Positions 25,901 through 35,901 of a stretch of DNA of 64,000 nt are shown here, one piece after another. Source of the DNA: Paraflavitalea sp. CAU 1676 (GTDB lineage Bacteria; Bacteroidota; Bacteroidia; Chitinophagales; Chitinophagaceae); contig NZ_JARHUJ010000013.1 of assembly GCF_029223285.1 (NCBI RefSeq), forward strand, positions 62,001-126,000. Reading direction: 5' to 3'. The notes beneath the pieces are model-generated. The model did no database searches and was not told the DNA's origin. It saw nothing but the letters and a program-made list of their open reading frames with translations. Positions within the stretch are counted from its first letter, which is position 1; each line of letters begins with the position of its first letter. Both the position numbers and the translations under genes were made by a program.

Positions 25901-27397
25901 ATGAAAAACATCGTAGCCTCCGTAGGTTTATTATGCTGCTTTCAGGTTGCCAGCGCCCAGGTGGGCATCGGAACTGCAACGCCCCATACCAGTGCTCAAC
26001 TGGATATTTCCTCTACCAATAAAGGCCTCCTGATGCCGAGAATGTCGCAGGCACAACGAACGGCCATTACATCGCCTGCCACGGGTTTGATGGTATATCA
26101 AACAGATGGAACTGCCGGTTATTATTACTATAACGGAACTGCGTGGGCGCAACTGGGTGGCGTTTCCGGTTGGAGCCTGTCGGGGAATGGCGGTACCAGC
26201 AGTGCTGATTTCATCGGTACTACCGATGCAAAACCATTATCTTTTAAGGTGGAAGGTGGATTGGCAGGTTACCTGAGTTCTGCCGTAAACTCTATAACTT
26301 CTTTTGGCTATTCAGCCGGTTTTAATAATACAGGCACCCATAACATAGCCTTTGGCTACAATGCACTCAGGACAAATACCTCCGGACGTTTCAATTCGGC
26401 CGTGGGTTATGAAGCGATGCGTTTGAATAATACAGGTAGTTATAATTCGGCGTTTGGAACGTTTGCATTGTCTAACAGTACAGGTGATGATAATACAGCT
26501 ATCGGTTACGCGGCCCTGACAGCTACTACTACTGGTACGGATAATACTGCCCTGGGTTATCTGGCACTTCGTAGTACAACGACCGCTGGCTTTAATACGG
26601 CTGTTGGTGGCCTGGCGCTTACTAATAATACTACAGGTGGCCAGAATACGGCTGTGGGTTATCAGACCTTGCCTTCCTGCACTATTGGAACAGGCAACAC
26701 CATAGTAGGTCAGGGGGCCGGGATAGGCATAAATTCGGGTAGCAATAATACGGGGGTTGGACAGCACTCCCTTTTCGACTTACAAACAGGTAATTACAAT
26801 ACAGCCGTGGGGGTTGAGGCCGGACCCAACGCTCCCGGGTTGTCCAACACAACAGCCATTGGCTACCGGGCTGCTCCTACAGCCGATAATACGGTGCGTA
26901 TCGGCAATGCGGCGGTAGTTACCATTGGTGGGTATGCTGCCTGGAGTAACCTCAGTGATGTTCGCTTTAAGAAAGATATTGAACCAGAGGAGCATGGGTT
27001 GGATTTTGTTATGCAGCTGAAGCCGATCACCTATCACATGGATGTGGCCGGGTTAAACCAGCACCTCTATGGCAAGCGGGCCGGAGCCCTGATGCAGGAT
27101 GCCACTTTTGCGAAAGCGGTGGAGGCCAAGGAACAGGTGCGCCAGACAGGTTTCAGCGCACAGCAAGTCGAAAAGGCTGCTGCCAGTATTGGATACCAAT
27201 TCAGCGGCGTGCACATACCCGAAAATGAGCAGGATCATTATACGCTTGAATATTCCACCTTTGTGGTGCCGTTGGTAAAGGCTGTGCAGGAGCAGCAGGC
27301 GATCATCGATGGTCAGACCAAAAAGTTGGATGAACAGGCGAAGTTACTTGACGAGATGAAGAAGGAGTTGGAGCTGATTAAGTCAAAGTTGCGCTAA
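25901..27397 (+). CDS. Tail-fibre-like exported protein with YadA-head-type repeats and an S74 chaperone domain
   Basis: The 498-residue protein starts with a signal peptide (to VASAQ) and a module typical of Bacteroidota surface proteins (GIGTATPHTSAQLDIS, KGLLMPRMS). Residues about 140-330 are a run of 14-20-residue repeats of the form NTAIGYAAL, NTALGYLAL, NTAVGGLAL, which resemble the trimeric YadA head. After them comes a peptidase S74/endosialidase chaperone domain (SDVRFKKDIEPEEHGLDFV, with QTGFSAQQVEKAA), and a C-terminal coiled coil. In phage fibres this domain folds the trimer and then cuts itself off. The protein is therefore probably a trimeric surface fibre. Confidence 0.85.
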   Translation: MKNIVASVGLLCCFQVASAQVGIGTATPHTSAQLDISSTNKGLLMPRMSQAQRTAITSPATGLMVYQTDGTAGYYYYNGTAWAQLGGVSGWSLSGNGGTSSADFIGTTDAKPLSFKVEGGLAGYLSSAVNSITSFGYSAGFNNTGTHNIAFGYNALRTNTSGRFNSAVGYEAMRLNNTGSYNSAFGTFALSNSTGDDNTAIGYAALTATTTGTDNTALGYLALRSTTTAGFNTAVGGLALTNNTTGGQNTAVGYQTLPSCTIGTGNTIVGQGAGIGINSGSNNTGVGQHSLFDLQTGNYNTAVGVEAGPNAPGLSNTTAIGYRAAPTADNTVRIGNAAVVTIGGYAAWSNLSDVRFKKDIEPEEHGLDFVMQLKPITYHMDVAGLNQHLYGKRAGALMQDATFAKAVEAKEQVRQTGFSAQQVEKAAASIGYQFSGVHIPENEQDHYTLEYSTFVVPLVKAVQEQQAIIDGQTKKLDEQAKLLDEMKKELELIKSKLR

Positions 27398-27438
27398 AAC
27401 GATTGTTGTTCACGGCTTCCGTTTTTTCAATGCAGTAG

Positions 27439-27460
27439 GGCCCCATAGGAATATGGGGCC
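27439..27460. terminator. Inverted repeat between convergent genes, possible terminator
   Basis: A perfect 9-bp stem (GGCCCCATA and TATGGGGCC) with a 4-base loop lies in the 147-base gap between the S74-domain gene and the GH29 gene. Neither strand has a T-run directly after it, so termination is likely but not certain. Confidence 0.45.
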
Positions 27461-27544
27461 GATGGACTGCTGCTGATTAACTAACTATTGATATTATGAA
27501 AGAAACTTCAATTACAGGTTGTTATTAAAGCCGATAGCTCTGTC

Positions 27545-29149
27545 TTAAATAAGGTTATTGCCGGAGATCTTTAAAGTGCAGGCGTGGCGGCTTGGCGACT
27601 CTGCGGGCAACATTACTTTCAATCCCTGCTCATCGCGGGTAAACACGAGACTGCCGCGGCCCAGCATTTCCACTTTTTCAATGGTGCCGGTAGCGTGTGC
27701 ACTTTGCGTTCCCAAAGCCTTGATGGTGATGTGTGATTCGCCCTGCGGCCAGCCCATAAAGAAAGCATACAGCGTATTCCCTTTGGTAGTGAAGCGCACA
27801 TCTTCGTGGGTGAAATCTTTGCGGTTCCTTTCGTTGAACTGCTGGGCCGAGTTGACTTCTTTGTCGTTTTTGGTAACAGCCGTGCGGGGGCCATCACCGA
27901 ATATCTTCCAGGGCCTGGTGCCATAGATACCTTCGCTGTTTACGGCCATCCATTGCCTAATGCCTTCCAGTACGGCCAGTTCGTCCGCATCGGGCATACC
28001 GCTGGCAGGCAAGGGTATGCTCAACATAAGGTTGCCATTGCGGCTTACAATATCCACCAGCAGGTCAACCACTGTTTTTGCCGATTTGTAGTGCCCTACC
28101 CTTTCTTTGTTGTAGTGCCAGTCGCCGATGCAGGTATCGGTTTGCCAGGCCAGCGGCCAGATATTATCGACAACGCCCCGCTCAACATCAAACACACAGA
28201 TGCCCGAGCCGGCCATCGTATCTTCTGCGCGCTTGCTCGTATACACGGCCTGTGTGAGACCGCCATGTTTGGCTGCACTTTTGTTATACAGGTGCGCGAG
28301 CATATTCAATCCATACTCTTCAAAAGGCATGTGACCATCGCAATACAATAGATCGGGTTCGTATTGATCAACCAGGTCTTTGATGCGGCTGAACCAGTGT
28401 TTCTTCCAGCTATCGGGAATGCCATTCTCATTCCAGTCGAGCCGTTTGTTGAAGACTTCCTCACAGGTACCATAGAGATCAAAGTTGGCCGGATTGGCGC
28501 CATCGTAGGGTACGCCGGCAAAGGGACCTTGCTGATCACTGCCCTTGCTGCTGGAGAACCATTTGTAGGTAACCCATAAGTGATCGCTGATGCCAAAGCG
28601 CAGGTCGTGTTTACGGGCTGCGTTGCGGAACTGGCCCACGATGTCTTTGCGTGGTCCCATCTTTACCGAGTTCCATTTATTGTGCTTCGAATTCCATAGA
28701 TCGAAATTGTCGTGGTGCACGCCGAGGGCCATGAAATATTTTGCCCCCGCCTTTTTGTATAGGCTCATCAGGTAATCGGCATCGAAATTTTCGGCTTTCC
28801 AGGCAGGTATGGTATCCTTGAAACCAAACTTCGAAGGATGGCCATAGCGCTCTACATGGTATTTGTATTGTCTGGATCCTTCAAGGTACATGTTGCGGGC
28901 ATACCAGTCGCCGGCCTCTATGGCCGATTGCGGACCCCAATGTGCCCAGATACCGAATTTGGCATCCCTGAACCAGTCGGGTATCTGGTACTTGCGCAAG
29001 GATGCGCGGCTGCCGGTAAATGGACCAGGCTGGATGGCAGGAAGATCGTTGTGGCTGCTATTCGTGTTGCCAAATACGGAGGGCGCCAATGGCAATGCGC
29101 CAATACTTAAGGACAGATTCTTTAAAAGATATCTTCTGGTAACAGGCAT
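27545..29149 (-). CDS. GH29 alpha-L-fucosidase
   Basis: The 534-residue exported enzyme carries a Tat-type signal (VTRRYLLKNLSLSIGALPLAP). The catalytic barrel includes FGIWAHWGPQSAIEAGDWYA, VHHDNFDLWNS (145-155) and the nucleophile region YEPDLLYCDGHMPF with Asp271. A C-terminal beta-sandwich begins near residue 425. The family removes alpha-linked L-fucose with retention. The gene is downstream of an AraC regulator on the same strand, and it matches the L-fucose-type dehydrogenase and mutarotase genes some 10 kb away, so the genome appears equipped to release and oxidise fucose. Confidence 0.93.
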   Translation of the reverse strand: MPVTRRYLLKNLSLSIGALPLAPSVFGNTNSSHNDLPAIQPGPFTGSRASLRKYQIPDWFRDAKFGIWAHWGPQSAIEAGDWYARNMYLEGSRQYKYHVERYGHPSKFGFKDTIPAWKAENFDADYLMSLYKKAGAKYFMALGVHHDNFDLWNSKHNKWNSVKMGPRKDIVGQFRNAARKHDLRFGISDHLWVTYKWFSSSKGSDQQGPFAGVPYDGANPANFDLYGTCEEVFNKRLDWNENGIPDSWKKHWFSRIKDLVDQYEPDLLYCDGHMPFEEYGLNMLAHLYNKSAAKHGGLTQAVYTSKRAEDTMAGSGICVFDVERGVVDNIWPLAWQTDTCIGDWHYNKERVGHYKSAKTVVDLLVDIVSRNGNLMLSIPLPASGMPDADELAVLEGIRQWMAVNSEGIYGTRPWKIFGDGPRTAVTKNDKEVNSAQQFNERNRKDFTHEDVRFTTKGNTLYAFFMGWPQGESHITIKALGTQSAHATGTIEKVEMLGRGSLVFTRDEQGLKVMLPAESPSRHACTLKISGNNLI

Positions 29150-29286
29150 CTTTGTAAATAATGGAGGTTAGGAATACTTGACAGCTGTTGTTGCTGCAAT
29201 TGGCTGCGTGGAGCATACGATGGCCGTTAGCCATCCTGGAAGGAATGCTTTCATATAGCGTCACTGTAGCAAAAAGTGAACAATGA

Positions 29287-29308
29287 CCAGCAGCGTTGGT
29301 GCTGCTGG
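29287..29308. repeat. Inverted repeat upstream of the fucosidase gene
   Basis: CCAGCAGC and GCTGCTGG form a perfect 8-bp inverted repeat with a 6-base spacer, about 140 bases upstream of the GH29 start, inside the 235-base gap behind the AraC gene. It could be a regulator site or a weak hairpin; no T-run follows on the minus strand. Confidence 0.4.
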
Positions 29309-29384
29309 CAAAAAACAAGCTTAGCGCTGTAAACCTACTTAGAAGCAGAAAAAGTCCGTGACAGTTTCCGGTCAAAAAACTATG

Positions 29385-30296
29385 CTATATTACCATGGTG
29401 GCCATGGGGTCGGGTAATGCGGCCAGTTCGGCGCGCAGGTATTCCTTTTTGTACTCCAACGGCTTTTTGCGGGTGATGAGTTTGAACTGGTGAATGAAGT
29501 GAGATAGGTTTCCGTAACCGCTTTCATAACAGATCTCCGATACGTTCTTCTCGTCCTCTACCAGGAGGCGACACGCATAGCCTATCCGCACTTCCATCAG
29601 GAATCGTACATAGGTTTTGTTAGTCTTGCTTTTAAAGTAGCGGCAAAATGACTGGCGGGTCATATTGACAAGCGCCGCTACTTCTTCGATGGTGATCTTG
29701 TTGCGGTAATTATTGAAGGTGAATTCAAATACTTTTTTGATCCTGTCTTTTTCTCCGTTGCCGGCGGTTTGCATAAAGCCGGTCGATGATAGCGGACTGT
29801 AATCGCGGGACGCGGCGATCTCTTCGAGCATGGTAAGCAGGTACACCAAACGCCGGGCTGGCGTGGCGGCAACCATTTTGTCGATCATGGCGCCGATATG
29901 CTGTTTGGTTTTACCACTGATCCGCAAGCCATTGTTGCTGCGGGCGAGCAGGTCGCGGATGACCTTCGTTTCTGGCAGCGACAGGAAGGGTTCACCCAGC
30001 GATTCGGGCATAAACTTGACACAGATGCTTTCGCCGGCCGCTTCTTCCTTTTGCAATACATAATCGTACTCATGCCGGAAGCAATGCGGCAGCAGCGAAC
30101 CGATCATCACCACGTCGCCACTGTTGAAGTGGCCGATATGATCGCCGATCATCCAGGTGCCGGAACTCCTTTTAATATAGAGGAGTTCTACTTCGGGATG
30201 GTAGTGCCAGTTGTTGACCATTTCGCTGCCGGTATCCTTGCGCACCAGGAAGGAATGATCGGGCGTTGCGGTTATTTGACGCAATACAGGTTTCAT
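29385..30296 (-). CDS. AraC-family transcriptional regulator
   Basis: The 303-residue regulator has an N-terminal cupin (WHYHPEVELLYIKRSSGTWM and GDVVMIGSLLPHCF, about residues 28-75) and a C-terminal AraC DNA-binding domain (about 195-290; RQSFCRYFKSKTNKTYVRF, ESGYGNLSHFIHQF). It lies on the same strand as, and 235 bases upstream of, the GH29 fucosidase gene, which it probably regulates in response to a sugar. Its N-terminal SFLVR and its DNA-binding domain are both echoed in the much shorter regulator at 1429-1824. Confidence 0.9.
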   Translation of the reverse strand: MKPVLRQITATPDHSFLVRKDTGSEMVNNWHYHPEVELLYIKRSSGTWMIGDHIGHFNSGDVVMIGSLLPHCFRHEYDYVLQKEEAAGESICVKFMPESLGEPFLSLPETKVIRDLLARSNNGLRISGKTKQHIGAMIDKMVAATPARRLVYLLTMLEEIAASRDYSPLSSTGFMQTAGNGEKDRIKKVFEFTFNNYRNKITIEEVAALVNMTRQSFCRYFKSKTNKTYVRFLMEVRIGYACRLLVEDEKNVSEICYESGYGNLSHFIHQFKLITRKKPLEYKKEYLRAELAALPDPMATMVI

Positions 30297-30367
30297 ATAG
30301 CAATATTCAAGCGATGGTAATATAGCACAACTATTTGGAAAAAAGTTGGCCCGGCGGTTAAAACACC

Positions 30368-31510
30368 TTACTCCGCTTTATTCTTCAGGTGCATTAGCAG
30401 GGAATAAGCGCCGGTGGTGACGATCGTTTTTCCTTCCAGACCTTTTGATACGACCACCGTTGCGCCATTAGCGGTGGCTCCTTTTTCTACTGGTGTGAGG
30501 CGGTAACTGCGTTCAGCTTCCTGAACGAATATATAGTCTTTGTTTTCGAAATTGACGATGGCCGCATCGGGTAATACATTTTCTTCACGGTCCCGGAGGC
30601 GGATCTCTGCGTTCATGAACATACCCGGCACCAGGCTTTTATCGTACCGCTCAAAATGGCAATGCACCTCAGTGCTGCGGTTCTCGTTCAGTGAGTGACT
30701 TACGAGGATGATCTTTGTCTCGTACCGCTCATTAGGCCGTGCATTGGTGAAGGCAAGCGCCTGCTGTCCGATTTCCAGTTGGGCCAGGTCTTTTTCATAT
30801 ACCGTGAGGTTGAGGTGAATATCGGCTGGGTTCACCAGCTCAAAGATCACGTCGGAAGGCGTTACATACTTGCCAATGTTCACGTTCACCTTGCTGATGT
30901 ACCCGCTGATGGGCGAATGGATATTGATGGTTTTGGAGATATTGTTTTCCGTGAGGCGTTCTGCGTTGATGGCCAGCAGACTCAACTTCGCCGCCAGTGC
31001 TTTGCTTTCTATGCTGAGGTTGCGGTATTCGCTTTCTGCCTGCTGCAACACTTTATCGCTGCTGGCCTTGCTGCTGTTGAGCTCCCGCTGCCGGTCGTAC
31101 TCCTTCTGCGCATAATTGAGCTTGTTTCTTACCAGGAGATAATCCTGCTGCAGCTGAATGTATTGCGGGTCTTCCATCACCGCCAGTAGTTGCCCTTTTT
31201 GCACATGGGTGCCGGGTAGCATGTTGGTGGTCTTGAGGTATCCGCCCAGGGGCGTACTGATCGACATCAGGTTTTGCGGCGGTACGTCTATTTGTCCGCT
31301 GAGCCTGAGCGTACCGCTCATCGCCTGGCGGCTAAGTTGGCCCGTTTGCAGGCGACTGTTCGTGACTTGCTCAGCCGAGAGTGTTACGAGGTCTTCGTCG
31401 GCGGGAGCTGCTGTAGGGGCCGCTGGTGGCGTAGCCTGGCCGCCACAACCCAACAGGGTGATGCTAATGAATAAGACCAGGGTGCAATAGATGATATTCC
31501 TGCTGTTCAT
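30368..31510 (-). CDS. RND efflux periplasmic adaptor (membrane-fusion protein)
   Basis: Starting at the ATG at 31510, the product has 380 residues and a lipoprotein signal ending in LLGC at Cys22. Longer in-frame starts would mask that signal. It has the expected adaptor parts: a barrel-sandwich half-motif (GGYLKTTNMLPGTHVQKGQL), a long alpha-hairpin (about residues 110-190) and the second half-motif (IHSPISGYISKVNVNIGKYV). It bridges the inner-membrane pump and outer-membrane channel encoded just upstream, with only two bases between the genes. Export of divalent metal ions is inferred from the pump. Confidence 0.9.
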   Translation of the reverse strand: MNSRNIIYCTLVLFISITLLGCGGQATPPAAPTAAPADEDLVTLSAEQVTNSRLQTGQLSRQAMSGTLRLSGQIDVPPQNLMSISTPLGGYLKTTNMLPGTHVQKGQLLAVMEDPQYIQLQQDYLLVRNKLNYAQKEYDRQRELNSSKASSDKVLQQAESEYRNLSIESKALAAKLSLLAINAERLTENNISKTINIHSPISGYISKVNVNIGKYVTPSDVIFELVNPADIHLNLTVYEKDLAQLEIGQQALAFTNARPNERYETKIILVSHSLNENRSTEVHCHFERYDKSLVPGMFMNAEIRLRDREENVLPDAAIVNFENKDYIFVQEAERSYRLTPVEKGATANGATVVVSKGLEGKTIVTTGAYSLLMHLKNKAE

Positions 31511-31512
31511 AA

Positions 31513-34500
31513 TTATTTGGATAAAAGATAGTTCAGGTGAATGATGCTGTTGTTGAGGTTCATGATCGCTTCGAGGTAGCTCAGCTGCGTTTGGAGCGAC
31601 TGCTGGTTGAGCACGGTCCATTCGAGGTAATTGATCTCGCCACCCTGCAATTGCTTATTGAGGGTATTGGTGATGTCCTGTGCATTGCGGAGGGCGCCTT
31701 GTTCAAAGTCGGCCACTATGTTGCGGTATTGCTCTACCTGGCTCAGGGCTCCGGCATACTCTGCCTGCAATGCCTTCGACCGGTATTCCATTTCATTGCG
31801 GGAAATGCTGAGGGCGGTTTGTGCAGATCTTATTTTCGCCTTTTGAGCACTGGTAAACAAGGGTAGTTCAATACCGAGCTGAACAGATTGAAACCTGTCG
31901 GCCGTTCCGTATTTGATGCCGTCGCGGATGCTCAGGTTATTATAACCAGCACTAAACTCCGGGAAAAGCTTTGACTGCTCTACACGTATCGCTGCCTCGG
32001 CGGTCTTCTCCTGTTGCCGGTACCAGCGGAGTGCCGGATGATCCTTCAGGCTGCTGCTGTCCGTGAGGATGGATTCGGCTTTGATGGAGGATGATTGCGG
32101 ATAGCGAAGATTCGGGGTATTCAGCAATAACATGAATTGCTGGCGCAGCGTCGCTTTTTCCTGCAATAGCTGTTTCTGCAATATACGCAGCTGAATTAGC
32201 TGGTTTTCGGCACTGGCTTTCTCCAGCATATTGGTTTCGCCGGCTTTCAGCCGTAAAGCGGCCACCCGCAGGAAGGCGCTGAAACTGCTGTCCATCTGCT
32301 GCAGCAATGCTTCCTTTTTGTCGATCAGCAGGAGCTCATAGAAGATAACCGTTGTGATCTTCCGGATATCGGCCTCCTGGAGTTCTGTTTCCACCAGCTT
32401 CGCTTTCCATTCTTCGCTCAGTAGGTTCTTTTGCCGGTTGTACACGCCGGGCAAACTGAATCCCTGCACGATGGATACACGGTTGTCGGTATACGGACTA
32501 TTGAATTTGCCATATTCCACATTGACCGAAGTCTTGGGCAGGTTGGTGGCTGTTTTGATGAGTTCTTTTGCCTGCGTGGCACGCAGCCGCCTGTTCTGCA
32601 CTTGTAGGTTATTGACCACGGCACTATCGAGTGCTTCTTTCAGTCCGATCTTTTCCTGGGCTGTGGAGGAAAGCGTAATGGCCAGCAAAGCGGCGACGGT
32701 AGCTACCTTTTTGCGTGATACCCGGATACCCTTTTCAAAAGCGATATAAAGGATGGGCAATACGAACAAGGTGAGCAGGGTGGCGATGAGGAGTCCGCCG
32801 ATGACAACGGTGGCCAGCGGCCTTTGTACGGAGGCCCCTGCCCCATTGCTGAGGGCCATGGGCAAAAAGCCCAGGGAGGCCACGCAGGCTGTCATCAATA
32901 CAGGCCTCAAGCGGGTTACGGTACCGCGCAACACCAATCGCTTCAGATCTGTTTCGCCCTGCTGTTTGATGCGATTGAATTCGGCCACCAATACGATGCC
33001 ATTGAGAACGGCTATACCAAACAACGCGATAAAGCCTACCCCGGCGCTGATGCTGAATGGCATGCCCCGCAGGGCTAGCAGGAATATACCCCCGATGGCC
33101 GAGAGTGGGATCGCCGTATAGATGAGCAATCCGTATTTAATGGAGTTGAAAGCGAAATACAGTAGCAGGAAGATGAGTATGAGCGCAACCGGCACTGCTA
33201 CGGATAAACGCGCTTTGGCTTCATTGAGGTTCTCGAACGATCCGCCATAACCGATGGAATAACCGGCCGGCAGTTTGATGGAGGCGGACACCCGTTGCTG
33301 CAATTCTTTCACGATGCTTTCCACATCACGGCCACTCACATTGAAACCTACCAGTATCCTCCGGCGGGTATCTTCGCGTTGTATCTGGCTCGGACTATCG
33401 ACCAGTTCCACCTTCGCCACCTGGTATAAAGGGATCTGTGTACCCATCGGCGTGCGGATCAGCAGATTTTGAACATCGCTGATATCTGTGCGACGTTCCT
33501 GCTGAAGCCGCACCACCAGTTCGAATCGTTTTTCGCCTTCAAACACCTGGCCTGCGCTCTGTCCCGCAAATGCCGCATTCACGTTGCGGTTGATGTCGCC
33601 GATCTGCAATCCATATTGCGCCAGGGCGGCCCGGTTGTATTTGATCACGATCTGCTGCGTACCGGTAATCTGTTCTACATAAAGCTCAGTAGCGCCTTCG
33701 ACTGTTTTAACAATATTACCCAGTTGTTTGGCGTAGAGGCTCAGCGTGTCCAGGTTCTCCCCGAATATCTTGCACACTACATCCTGACGGGCGCCTGTCA
33801 TGAGTTCATTGAAGCGCATCTGTACCGGGAACTGAAAGCTCGTGGTAACGCCGGGCACTTCTGCAGCCGCGGCGCCCATTTTATCGGCCAGTTCTTCGAA
33901 AGAGCTGGCAGAGGTCCATTCTTTTTTAGGCTTGAGGTTGATGATCATATCGCCCATATCCATCGGTAGAGGTTCGGTGGGCACTTCGCTGCTGCCGATC
34001 TTGGTAACGATGTGTTTTACTTCAGGGAAGCGGCTTTTCAGAATGCCGGCTACCTGTTGCACATGGTCGATGGTGGTATGCAGGTTGCTGCCCGACAGTA
34101 CGCGTGTTTCCACGGCAAAGTCGCCCTCTTCGATAGAAGGGATGAATTCGCCGCCGAGGCGCGATAAGATGAATACCGATGTTACAAACAACAGTATGAC
34201 GGTACCCACGATGATGCGCGGTATTTGGAGTGCCCGGGTGAGCAGCCGTTTATACAAGGTTTCTATCCGCGCCATAATGCGGTCGGCCAGGTTGGCTTTT
34301 GTGGCGAGCTTTCTGCTCAATACCAGGCTGCTCATCATGGGAATATAGGTGAGCGAGAGGATAAAGGCGCCCAGGAGCGCAAAGGCGACCGTTTGCGCCA
34401 TCGGCTTGAACATTTTGCCTTCAATACCCTGCAAGCTGAAGATGGGCAGGTAAACGATGAGGATGATGATCTGTCCAAATACGGCACTGTTCATCATTTT

Positions 34501-35838
34501 GGACGAAGCACTTTTTACCTCATGGTCCATCTGCTGCCGGTTGAGCAGGTTTAGGCCGGCAAATTTTTTACTGTGACTGAGCTGATGCATCACGGCTTCT
34601 ACGATAATGACGGCGCCGTCTACGATGAGGCCAAAGTCAAGGGCGCCGAGGCTCATCAGGTTGCCGCTTACGCCAAACAGGTTCATCATGATCACAGCAA
34701 ACAGCATCGACAGTGGTATCACCGATGCCACCAGCAGACCGGCGCGCAGGTTGCCGAGGAAGATCACCAAAACAAACACGACGATGAGCGCGCCTTCGAG
34801 CAGGTTGGTTTGTACAGTATCGATGGCATTGCTCACCATATTGGTGCGGTCGAGGAAGGGTTCTATCACGACACCTTCGGGCAGGGATTGTTGGATTTCC
34901 TCAATCTTGTTTTTGATGTCTTTGATAACGACATTGCTGTTGGCGCCTTTCAGCATCATCACGATGGCGCCGGAAACTTCCCCTTCGTTGTTATAGGTCA
35001 GGGCGCCATAGCGGGTAGCTGAACCGATGGTTACGTCGGCCACATCACGGATCAGCAGCGGCGTACCATTTGGAAGGTTCCTGATGACGGTATTGCCGAT
35101 ATCGTCCTGGCTGCCGATAAGGCCTTCACTGCGGATGTATAAGACCGTAGCCTGCTTTTCGATATAGGAGCCGCCGGTGTTCTCATTGTTGTTTTCAAGG
35201 GCGTTGAACACATCGGCGATGGTAAGCCCATGGGCCTGCAGTTTTGCCGGGGTAATGGCTACCTGGTATTGTTTCAGTTTACCACCAAAGCTGCTCACTT
35301 CTGCCACGCCTTTAACGCCCAGCAGCTGGCGGCGAACGATCCAGTCCTGCAGGGTACGCAGTTCAGTGATGTCGTAGCGGTTTTCGTAGCCTTTTTTCGG
35401 CTTTACTACATACTGGTATATTTCACCCAGTCCCGTAGAGATGGGCCCCATTTCAGGCTTCCCTATGCCTTCGGGGATGGAGGACTGGATCACGGCAAGG
35501 CGCTCGGACACCTGTTGGCGGGCCCAGTAAATATCGACGTCGTCGTCGAACACGAGGGTAACGAGTGAGAGGCCAAAGCGGCTGTAACTACGGATCTCGG
35601 CCATGCCGGCAATATTGGAGCTGCTTTGCTCTACGGGAAAGGTAACGAGGCGCTCGATATCGGTAGCACCGTAGGATGGCGCAACGGTAATGATCTGCAC
35701 CTGGTTGTTGGTAATGTCCGGCACGGCATCTACGGGCAGTTTGAACAGTTCGAAAATGCCATAGATGATCAATGCGATGGTCGATAGCGCAATGACGAGT
35801 TTATTCCTCACGGAAAACCCGATAATTCGGTTCAACAT
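31513..35838 (-). CDS. czcA: CusA/CzcA heavy-metal RND pump fused to a TolC-type outer-membrane factor
   Basis: This is one frame of 1441 residues. Residues 1 to about 1035 are a complete proton-driven RND pump of the heavy-metal class, with IVDGAVIIVEAVMHQ in the membrane core and a second membrane half ending ILYIAFEKG. At about 1038-1058 a lysine-started hydrophobic stretch (KKVATVAALLAITLSSTAQ) has the look of a signal peptide with an Ala-x-type cleavage site. The remainder, about 380 residues, is a CzcC/TolC-type channel with coiled-coil helices. Fusions of this kind are known in Bacteroidota. The adaptor gene follows and a small leader gene precedes. Which metal is exported cannot be told. 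Confidence 0.93.
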   Translation of the reverse strand: MLNRIIGFSVRNKLVIALSTIALIIYGIFELFKLPVDAVPDITNNQVQIITVAPSYGATDIERLVTFPVEQSSSNIAGMAEIRSYSRFGLSLVTLVFDDDVDIYWARQQVSERLAVIQSSIPEGIGKPEMGPISTGLGEIYQYVVKPKKGYENRYDITELRTLQDWIVRRQLLGVKGVAEVSSFGGKLKQYQVAITPAKLQAHGLTIADVFNALENNNENTGGSYIEKQATVLYIRSEGLIGSQDDIGNTVIRNLPNGTPLLIRDVADVTIGSATRYGALTYNNEGEVSGAIVMMLKGANSNVVIKDIKNKIEEIQQSLPEGVVIEPFLDRTNMVSNAIDTVQTNLLEGALIVVFVLVIFLGNLRAGLLVASVIPLSMLFAVIMMNLFGVSGNLMSLGALDFGLIVDGAVIIVEAVMHQLSHSKKFAGLNLLNRQQMDHEVKSASSKMMNSAVFGQIIILIVYLPIFSLQGIEGKMFKPMAQTVAFALLGAFILSLTYIPMMSSLVLSRKLATKANLADRIMARIETLYKRLLTRALQIPRIIVGTVILLFVTSVFILSRLGGEFIPSIEEGDFAVETRVLSGSNLHTTIDHVQQVAGILKSRFPEVKHIVTKIGSSEVPTEPLPMDMGDMIINLKPKKEWTSASSFEELADKMGAAAAEVPGVTTSFQFPVQMRFNELMTGARQDVVCKIFGENLDTLSLYAKQLGNIVKTVEGATELYVEQITGTQQIVIKYNRAALAQYGLQIGDINRNVNAAFAGQSAGQVFEGEKRFELVVRLQQERRTDISDVQNLLIRTPMGTQIPLYQVAKVELVDSPSQIQREDTRRRILVGFNVSGRDVESIVKELQQRVSASIKLPAGYSIGYGGSFENLNEAKARLSVAVPVALILIFLLLYFAFNSIKYGLLIYTAIPLSAIGGIFLLALRGMPFSISAGVGFIALFGIAVLNGIVLVAEFNRIKQQGETDLKRLVLRGTVTRLRPVLMTACVASLGFLPMALSNGAGASVQRPLATVVIGGLLIATLLTLFVLPILYIAFEKGIRVSRKKVATVAALLAITLSSTAQEKIGLKEALDSAVVNNLQVQNRRLRATQAKELIKTATNLPKTSVNVEYGKFNSPYTDNRVSIVQGFSLPGVYNRQKNLLSEEWKAKLVETELQEADIRKITTVIFYELLLIDKKEALLQQMDSSFSAFLRVAALRLKAGETNMLEKASAENQLIQLRILQKQLLQEKATLRQQFMLLLNTPNLRYPQSSSIKAESILTDSSSLKDHPALRWYRQQEKTAEAAIRVEQSKLFPEFSAGYNNLSIRDGIKYGTADRFQSVQLGIELPLFTSAQKAKIRSAQTALSISRNEMEYRSKALQAEYAGALSQVEQYRNIVADFEQGALRNAQDITNTLNKQLQGGEINYLEWTVLNQQSLQTQLSYLEAIMNLNNSIIHLNYLLSK

Positions 35839-35901
35839 GCAGTAAGAGAATTTGAACGATTTGTATAAGTGGAATTGACCGACCAGCAGTGTGATCAGGC
35901 C

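Noticed and set aside
26340-26900. Tandem repeat array resembling a CRISPR or satellite
   Set aside because: The repeats are in-frame, imperfect coding repeats of the fibre protein's head region, not a CRISPR array.
33469-35022. Several plus-strand open frames of 100-170 residues opposite the CzcA-TolC fusion
   Set aside because: All mirror the pump gene in antisense frames and show no start context or known motifs.
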